Shown here: positions 6,723 through 10,582 of the stretch, piece by piece
Numbering within the stretch: position 1 is the first letter of the stretch
Layout of the letters: the number at the start of each line of letters is the position of its first letter
Origin: Clostridium sp. UBA4108
GTDB lineage: Bacteria; Bacillota; Clostridia; Clostridiales; Clostridiaceae
NCBI GenBank assembly: GCA_002381695.1
Contig: DFXM01000038.1
Span: forward strand, 14,509 to 25,090
Direction of reading: 5' to 3'
DNA: 10,582 nucleotides
Program-made: the position numbers and the translations under genes
Notes under the pieces: model-generated
The model's input: only the letters and a program-made list of their open reading frames with translations
What the model was told of the DNA's origin: nothing
The model's database searches: none

Positions 6723-7133
6723 TTAACAACATCCACCTTTACAGCAACATCCGCCTTCTTTGTCATCTTTGTTCAAAGATATCTTAGTTATGTTACCTTT
6801 GTTTAAAGGTATCTTAGCTATAATTTCTTTTGGAAGACCTGAATACTTTTCAAATTCTGCATTAGTTAGATGAGAGTTAGTTTTTACTATTTCTCCATCA
6901 ACAAAAGTTATTGGAAGTACCTCCACACCTTTTGAATTTAAAAGGTCATTTACCTTTTGATTATCAACAAAAGCTTGAGGCTCTGAAGTTAAGTTGTGTC
7001 TAACTATATCAGCACCTTTTTTAGTAAGATTGTTTATAGTTGTAGCAACTCTTAAAAGCTCCTTATCTACTGATGGACCACATACTCCTGTTGAACAACA
7101 CATTGCTGGATCAAAAATTTCAATTTTACTCAT
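6723..7133 (-). CDS. arsD: ArsD arsenic metallochaperone
   Basis: ArsD is a small thioredoxin-fold protein that binds As(III)/Sb(III) and transfers it to ArsA; it can also act as a weak repressor. The 136-residue protein keeps the essential triad at its classic positions, C12, C13 and C18, in MCCSTGVCGP. It ends with a cysteine cluster, CCCKGGCC (C129-131, C135, C136), comparable to the vicinal cysteine pairs at the end of the R773 protein. The ATG is preceded by TAGGAGTG at good spacing. It is the first intact gene after the right-hand ars promoter and the arsR remnant. The tail before the cysteines contains a 30-base tandem duplication (6767-6820) that repeats K-I-x-L-N-K. Confidence 0.96.
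   Translation of the reverse strand: MSKIEIFDPAMCCSTGVCGPSVDKELLRVATTINNLTKKGADIVRHNLTSEPQAFVDNQKVNDLLNSKGVEVLPITFVDGEIVKTNSHLTNAEFEKYSGLPKEIIAKIPLNKGNITKISLNKDDKEGGCCCKGGCC
6767..6820. repeat. 30-base tandem duplication inside the arsD tail
   Basis: Two 24-base blocks beginning CTTTGTT at 6767 and 6797 are nearly identical and are spaced exactly 30 bases apart. They keep the reading frame and encode the successive segments AKIPLNKGN and TKISLNKDD near the ArsD C-terminus. It is a small in-frame expansion of the linker before the terminal cysteine cluster. Confidence 0.7.
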
Positions 7134-7152
7134 ATTAATTCACTCCTAATAT

Positions 7153-7272
7153 TTATTTGCATTCGCATTTTGATTTATCTTTACAAATACAGTCATCTGT
7201 ATCTGTTATTAGACTCATAAGAAATAAAGTAATCTTATTACAATTAGAATTGTTAATATAATAATAATCCCA
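7153..7272 (-). pseudogene. arsR: Remnant of a second arsR (C-terminal 39 codons)
   Basis: The minus strand from 7272 to the TAA at 7153-7155 encodes 39 residues beginning WDYYYINNSNCNK and ending DDCICKDKSKCECK. They match residues 69-107 of the intact ArsR at about 30 of 39 positions without gaps. Residues 1-68, including the metal site and DNA-recognition helix, are missing. The frame has no start codon downstream of the leader's GGAGG (7289-7285): the ATG at 7273 is out of frame and stops after six codons. The upstream promoter and operator are intact, so an internal deletion between the ribosome binding site and codon 69 is the simplest explanation. It now forms part of the arsD mRNA leader. 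The protein differences show it was a diverged paralogue, not a fresh copy. Confidence 0.88.
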
Positions 7273-7290
7273 TAAGTTTAATTGCCTCCA

Positions 7291-7312
7291 TACATAGATG
7301 ACTATCTATATA
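7291..7312 (-). promoter_or_regulatory. Second ArsR-like palindrome, in the arsD leader
   Basis: ATAGAT (7294-7299) and ATCTAT (7304-7309) form a perfect 6-base inverted repeat around 4 bases, with partial symmetry extending to 7291-7312. It resembles the half-sites of the other ars operators (ATAGA/TCTAT) and lies just downstream of the -10 of the arsD promoter, where a bound repressor would block initiation or early elongation. Its use by ArsR is inferred. Confidence 0.55.
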
Positions 7313-7315
7313 TTA

Positions 7316-7344
7316 AATATAGGACATTATCTATGTACTGTCAA
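7316..7344 (-). promoter_or_regulatory. Promoter of the arsD-arsA-acr3 unit with ArsR-like operator
   Basis: On the minus strand, TTGACA (7344-7339) and TATATT (7321-7316) are 17 bases apart, exactly as at the arsR promoter. The spacer and -10 hold an imperfect version of the same palindrome (7317-7336, ATATAGG-N6-TCTATGT), similar to the arsR operator at most positions. This promoter originally served the now-broken second arsR and should still drive arsD, arsA and acr3. Regulation in trans by the single intact ArsR is the likely arrangement. Confidence 0.8.
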
Positions 7345-7652
7345 TATATATTAATTAGATTAAGGATTTATAGAAAACAATATTGATTGTTATCTATACG
7401 TAGTTATATTATGCAAGTTTCACAGAAGATGTGAATATAAATAAATTTTAAAAATATTTTCTCGGATTCAGATTACATAAAATTCTATAAATGATATAAT
7501 TTGAAATAAAAGAGGGCAATTTAAAACTGACTAATTATCATATTTCAAATTGTCTAAAAAATATTTAAATTAAATTTATACTAATAATTTGAACTAATTA
7601 GGGGTTTATAAGGAAGTTATGATTATAGAATAAATAAAAAGGAGTAGTATAT
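7345..7652. other. Gene-free spacer between the ars promoter and the hydrolase gene
   Basis: I found no open frame worth calling in these 308 AT-rich bases. The stretch holds several small inverted repeats: AACAAT-N4-ATTGTT (7376-7391), TTCACA-N5-TGTGAA (7419-7435), and an 11-base pair AATTTGAAATA (7498-7508) with TATTTCAAATT (7541-7551). GGCAATTT (7514-7521) could pair imperfectly with the second arm of the last one, so alternative folds are possible. The hydrolase binding site AAAAGGAG lies just before 7653. I could not place a convincing -35/-10 pair for the hydrolase. Confidence 0.5.
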
Positions 7653-8825
7653 ATGAAGATTGGGAGAGTAGTGAGAGTAGTTAAAGATAATAATAGAAAT
7701 GAAATTTTTAATTGTACAAATGAAAAGAGAGCCTTAATTATGAGTATATTTTATCCTGCAGATGAAGCGTACTGTGAAGGTAAGAGTGCTTTGTACAAAG
7801 ATTTGTATGAACCATATGTTGAGAGATTTATTCAGGAGTGGGCAGAGTCGGATGAGTTAGAACAATATATTAATGAATTAAGTACTAATATTTTTATAAA
7901 TGCTCCAACTAAAAATGTTAAGGATAAGTATCCTATAGTAATTTATTCACCAGGATTTAGTTGTGATAGAGATTCAACTGTATTTATTATAGAAAAACTT
8001 GTTGGACAAGGTTATATTGTAATTACATTGGGTTCTCTTCATGAAACTGATTTTACAATTATGCCTAATGGAGAAGTTGTTGAAATGTTGGAGGAATTGA
8101 AGGCTTTGTCATCCAATTCAAAAGAAATATGGAGAGAATTAATAGATGTCAGAAAAAGAGATATTTTATTTTTGTTGGATCATCTTGAGTATATTAATAA
8201 AAACCATGAGCTTTTAAAGAATAAATTACTTTTAGATAAGATTGGGATAATTGGATTTTCTTTGGGATCTCAAGCATGTTTTGAAGCAGCTGCTGATGAT
8301 AAAAGAATAAAAGCTGTTGTGTTGCTTGAAGGGTGTTTACACCATAGTACTGTTTTAGAAAGAGTTAATAGGGGGCAAAAATCTAAAACGCCACATATGC
8401 TTTTTAAGAGGCATGCATCATCACAAAGTTTAAGAGTAGAAGAATGTCATAGTTGGTATGAAGACCTTGAAGATAGAGATAAAGCAGAGACATTAATTAA
8501 AAAAGAGATTGAGATAGCATGTGAAATAACTAAAACACAAAAAGCTCTTTATGAGTTTGTAGATGGTTATAAGTCTTTTATAAAAATAGAAAATACTAAT
8601 CATATGACTTTTTGTGATATGCCAATTTTATTAAATCAACAACACGAAGAGTGTTTAGGAGGAAAAATATCAGTAAAAACTGCTCATGAGATTATTAGTA
8701 CAGCTACTTTGAAATTTTTCAATGAATTTTTATGTAATAGTATTGATGAATATAAAAATTTTATAAAATATGAAAATATATATTCAAAATTAAAAGAAAT
8801 AGATGCTGATGGAGAAATAAAGTAG
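7653..8825 (+). CDS. Alpha/beta hydrolase, PAF-acetylhydrolase-like
   Basis: This 390-residue protein has the layout of platelet-activating factor acetylhydrolase-like esterases of the alpha/beta-hydrolase fold. VIYSPGFS (97-103 region) fits the oxyanion-hole strand. GFSLGS (201-206) is the nucleophile elbow with S203. NTNHMTF places the catalytic histidine at H317. At the expected acid position after the next strand, VVLLEGCL has E226 where relatives usually have Asp, so the triad may be Ser-Glu-His. No signal peptide or membrane segment is evident, so it is probably cytoplasmic. The ATG is preceded by AAAAGGAG. It is transcribed away from the ars cluster and has no visible link to arsenic. 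Family placement is fairly firm; the substrate (an ester or acyl group) is unknown. Confidence 0.75.
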   Translation: MKIGRVVRVVKDNNRNEIFNCTNEKRALIMSIFYPADEAYCEGKSALYKDLYEPYVERFIQEWAESDELEQYINELSTNIFINAPTKNVKDKYPIVIYSPGFSCDRDSTVFIIEKLVGQGYIVITLGSLHETDFTIMPNGEVVEMLEELKALSSNSKEIWRELIDVRKRDILFLLDHLEYINKNHELLKNKLLLDKIGIIGFSLGSQACFEAAADDKRIKAVVLLEGCLHHSTVLERVNRGQKSKTPHMLFKRHASSQSLRVEECHSWYEDLEDRDKAETLIKKEIEIACEITKTQKALYEFVDGYKSFIKIENTNHMTFCDMPILLNQQHEECLGGKISVKTAHEIISTATLKFFNEFLCNSIDEYKNFIKYENIYSKLKEIDADGEIK

Positions 8826-8828
8826 TAA

Positions 8829-9023
8829 AGAGTAAGCTCAGAATTTAAATTCCTCCCAAAGGTGTCTGACCTCATAGAAGATGACTGGAAGGAAATGATT
8901 AATAATGGTATTTCTAAAATAAAGACAGCAGCAAATAACTCAATACATTGAGGGTTATTTACCGCAAACCAATATGAACAAGCATTATAGAATATGGTTA
9001 TGTTTGGAAGGGGTGTTATATCA
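8829..9023 (+). pseudogene. Decayed coding stretch with two in-frame stops
   Basis: One frame reads as protein for most of this interval: FLPKVSDLIEDDWKEMINNG, then ISKIKTAANNSIH, a TGA at 8949, GLFTANQYEQAL, a TAG at 8988, and NMVMFGRGVIS running into the next gene's start. The coding character continues on both sides of each stop, and each stop is one base from a sense codon (for example TGG, or CAG/AAG). No start codon with a ribosome binding site precedes it after the hydrolase stop. It looks like the 3' end of a lost gene upstream of the small gene at 9024. I do not recognise the family. Confidence 0.5.
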
Positions 9024-9314
9024 ATGAATGATAATGATAACAATCAAACAACAGAGATAGTTTTTTCATACCATGTTAAGAAAGATAATAAGGTTCTTAT
9101 TTATTGGTATGATAAGCTTATAAAAATACTCTCCGGTGAAAATGCAAGGAAGTTTTTAGATAAAGTCGAAGGTACAGATGATGCGGAATCCCAGCTAATC
9201 ATGGCTAAGGTTACTGGAAACATTAAACGTGGAAAGAGTGAAGACACAAATACTATTGTAATAAGAGAAACTCATTATACTAAAAACAGGGTTAAGGCCA
9301 TTAGTAAGGTTTGA
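9024..9314 (+). CDS. Small uncharacterised protein
   Basis: This 96-residue hydrophilic protein begins MNDNDNNQTTEIVFSYHV and is rich in charged residues, with a central segment KVLIYWYDKLIKILSGENAR and then IMAKVTGNIKRG. No signal peptide, membrane segment or metal-binding motif is evident. I chose the ATG at 9024 because GGAAGGGG lies just upstream. An ATG at 8994 keeps the frame open but has no binding site and would read into the decayed coding stretch. The next gene follows 62 bases later with its own GGAGG, so the two may be cotranscribed. I associate this kind of short protein with clostridia but cannot assign a function. Confidence 0.7.
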   Translation: MNDNDNNQTTEIVFSYHVKKDNKVLIYWYDKLIKILSGENARKFLDKVEGTDDAESQLIMAKVTGNIKRGKSEDTNTIVIRETHYTKNRVKAISKV

Positions 9315-9376
9315 AAGATTATATATTGTGCTCAATAAATTTAGTGAACAGATTATTGTAAAAGGAGGATAAAGAG

Positions 9377-9883
9377 ATGTTTGAAGGTAGTGGAACTATT
9401 AATGAAGAAAATTTAAGGAGGATAATAAAATATTTAATGCCATCAAATCAGAAAATGCTATTTATACTAATAGAAGCTTTTTCTATTGTAATCGGTATAG
9501 TAACAATATCTGTATTTCATATGACATATGGATGGATTTTCTTTTTATTATCTATTATATTTGGCATTGAATATCTTTATGTTATTAATAAATTTTATAA
9601 GTTAAATGTTGAACGTTTAGAGGAAACTGTAGGGAAAAGAGAATCTAGATATAATGTATATTTTGATGAAAATGAAGTTATAGTAAATAATCTAGATACA
9701 GGGGGAAAAGCTAAGACTAGATATAACTTACTTAGAAAATGCGTTGAACTAGCTAATGAGTTTGTAATTATTACTAAATCCAATCAATACATTATTATAT
9801 CTAAGAATAACTGGGATAATGAGAAGGTTAATGAGTTTAAAATATTTATAAGTGAAAAGTGTAATAAATTAAAAATTAAATAA
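9377..9883 (+). CDS. Two-helix membrane protein with YcxB-like C-terminal domain
   Basis: This 168-residue protein has a short N-terminal cytoplasmic stretch, two hydrophobic helices (about residues 27-46 and 51-70) and a soluble C-terminal domain. The C-terminal part YNVYFDENEVIVNN, then RYNLLRKCVE, and FVIITKSNQYIIISKNNW matches the pattern of the YcxB-like family, whose biochemical role is unknown. The ATG has a strong AAAGGAGG site. It is the last plus-strand gene before the bidirectional terminator at 9916-9964. Family assignment is by recognition of the pattern and not by a search. Confidence 0.72.
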   Translation: MFEGSGTINEENLRRIIKYLMPSNQKMLFILIEAFSIVIGIVTISVFHMTYGWIFFLLSIIFGIEYLYVINKFYKLNVERLEETVGKRESRYNVYFDENEVIVNNLDTGGKAKTRYNLLRKCVELANEFVIITKSNQYIIISKNNWDNEKVNEFKIFISEKCNKLKIK

Positions 9884-9915
9884 CAACAAGATTAAAATAT
9901 TATCAGTTAAAGCAT

Positions 9916-9964
9916 ATAAAAATAGCTAGATATTGCGTGTTCCAATAGTTCTAGCTATTTTTAT
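9916..9964. terminator. Bidirectional terminator between convergent genes
   Basis: A 15-base-pair stem (9916-9930 with 9950-9964, core AAAATAGCTAGA / TCTAGCTATTTT) surrounds a 19-base loop containing a further TATTG/CAATA pairing. Both strands read out of the stem into T-rich sequence: TTTTTATTTTTA on the plus strand and TTTTTATAT on the minus strand. It can therefore end the plus-strand membrane-protein gene and the minus-strand DUF2922 gene; the latter's stop codon lies immediately beside it. Confidence 0.82.
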
Positions 9965-9966
9965 TT

Positions 9967-10194
9967 TTACCTAATATTCTTATACTCAGTAATTCCCTTA
10001 GCCGTAATGTAAGCTGAATCTTTAGCTAGGAAAGGACCAGCTTTTCCACAGAGTACGCCAGTTGAAATAATGTCATTCATAACAACATTTATCTCCTCAG
10101 AGCTTATGCCTTCCCTAATATTAGGGACAGTTACTGCAGTTTTAACTTCACTTGAATCCCTAAATATCATGGTTAAGCATAGAGAATTTTCCAT
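9967..10194 (-). CDS. DUF2922 family small protein
   Basis: This 75-residue protein starts MENSLCLTMIFRDSS and has the DUF2922 pattern: a leading beta-strand pair, then EGISSEEINVVMNDIISTGV, and a C-terminal strand ending AYITAKGITEYKNIR. The function of the family is unknown. It is usually found next to a DUF1659 gene in Firmicutes, as here. AAAAGGAGG precedes the ATG. The gene follows the DUF1659 gene by 53 bases on the same strand and ends at the bidirectional terminator, so the two form one small operon. Confidence 0.82.
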   Translation of the reverse strand: MENSLCLTMIFRDSSEVKTAVTVPNIREGISSEEINVVMNDIISTGVLCGKAGPFLAKDSAYITAKGITEYKNIR

Positions 10195-10247
10195 AGGCTT
10201 TACCTCCTTTTATTAAATTTATTGAAACTAAACATTACTCGGTTTCT

Positions 10248-10469
10248 TTATTCTTCTACTAAAGATGAGGTTACTACCTTTAAAATATCAAAGACTCCAT
10301 ATGGAAACAGTGTGGACATTGATATTCCTAACATATAAATAGCATCGTTTGATGCAGATGAACTACATTTCCATGAGGTAGATTTTAAAATATCTTTTCC
10401 ATCTTCAGAGATTCCTACCTTATAGGCAAGGACAAAATTAGTTGAATTAACTATAGAACTTATAGCCAT
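10248..10469 (-). CDS. DUF1659 family small protein
   Basis: This 73-residue protein fits DUF1659: MAISSIVNSTNFVLAYKVGI at the start, a central AIYMLGISMSTL helix, and the family-typical LVEE close to the end. The function is unknown. The ATG is preceded by AAAGGAGTG. It is the first gene of the DUF1659-DUF2922 pair. Only about 27 bases separate its start from the inner edge of the right-hand edge repeat, so its native promoter is probably lost or replaced by one inside the repeat. Confidence 0.8.
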   Translation of the reverse strand: MAISSIVNSTNFVLAYKVGISEDGKDILKSTSWKCSSSASNDAIYMLGISMSTLFPYGVFDILKVVTSSLVEE

Positions 10470-10496
10470 ATAAACACTCCTTTCATTTTAAATTAT

Positions 10497-10582
10497 GGCT
10501 TTGTTTTAAATGTTTGTTGATTTTAGAACTACATATTATTACTCACAAACCGTCTCGAAAGCTTGATTTACTAAGGCTCTAT
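10497..10582 (+). repeat. Right copy of the edge repeat
   Basis: Starting GGCTTTG at 10497, this sequence matches the minus strand of positions 117-1: TGTTGAT, GAACTACATATTATT (10526-10540, identical), ACAAACC, GATTTACT and AAGGCTCTAT. It runs off the window. A minus-strand promoter-like pair, TTTGTG with TAAAAT about 18 bases away, lies within it and could drive the DUF1659 gene; this is weak. An insertion-sequence end is the favoured reading, without proof. Confidence 0.55.

Noticed and set aside
7273..7291. Short leader ORF starting at 7291 or 7273 as a functional attenuator peptide
   Set aside because: Only 6-12 codons, no regulatory codon run matching arsenic sensing, and it is explained more simply as a by-product of the arsR deletion; kept only as a side remark.
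8949..8990. TGA and TAG read as selenocysteine and pyrrolysine codons
   Set aside because: No SECIS-like hairpin was seen after the TGA, the surrounding frame has no proper start, and two different recodings in 40 bases is far less likely than gene decay.
8684..9043. 119-codon minus-strand open frame overlapping the hydrolase 3' end
   Set aside because: It is antisense to a well-supported gene and to the decayed stretch, has no convincing ribosome binding site, and shows no recognisable motif.
1..10582. CRISPR array, tRNA or rRNA genes
   Set aside because: No regularly spaced short repeats, no cloverleaf-like segments with conserved tRNA loops, and no rRNA-like blocks were seen on either strand.

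Overview
The window is AT-rich, with strong GGAGG-type ribosome binding sites, paired small DUF2922/DUF1659 genes and lysine/isoleucine/asparagine-rich proteins. This points to a low-GC Firmicute, most likely Clostridium or a close relative. It is dominated by an arsenic-resistance cluster of about 7 kb, read on the minus strand, with small accessory genes to its right.

Arsenic cluster (about 255-7344, minus strand). There appear to be two transcription units, each starting from a TTGACA-N17-TATATT promoter that overlaps an ArsR-type inverted repeat. The right-hand unit (promoter near 7316-7344) reads arsD, arsA, acr3 and ends at a strong terminator at 3609-3659. The left-hand unit (promoter 3558-3586) reads arsR, then an FAD/NAD(P)H disulfide reductase fused to a rhodanese domain, then a CobW-type GTPase, and ends at a terminator at 271-299. 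The likely logic is that ArsR represses both promoters until arsenite or antimonite releases it. ArsD then hands As(III) to the ArsA ATPase, which energises the Acr3 efflux carrier. The reductase and the GTPase are accessory functions for thiol/sulfur redox and metal handling. No arsC arsenate reductase is in the window. Just upstream of arsD, 39 codons of a second arsR survive behind an intact promoter, so the locus once carried two repressor genes and now has one.

Right-hand region (7345-10496). A gene-free stretch of about 300 bases separates the ars promoter from a plus-strand alpha/beta hydrolase related to PAF-acetylhydrolases. Next come a decayed coding stretch with two in-frame stops, a small uncharacterised gene and a two-helix membrane protein with a YcxB-like C-terminus. 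A bidirectional terminator (9916-9964) separates these from a converging minus-strand pair of DUF1659 and DUF2922 genes.

Edges. The first 117 bases and the last 86 bases are recognisably the same sequence in opposite orientation. Both begin with GGCTTT at their inner edge and run out of the window. This resembles the ends of two diverging copies of a repeated or insertion element bracketing the whole interval, but no transposase is visible. Other loose ends are an unidentified broken coding fragment downstream of the GTPase gene and hairpins in both intercistronic gaps of arsD-arsA-acr3.
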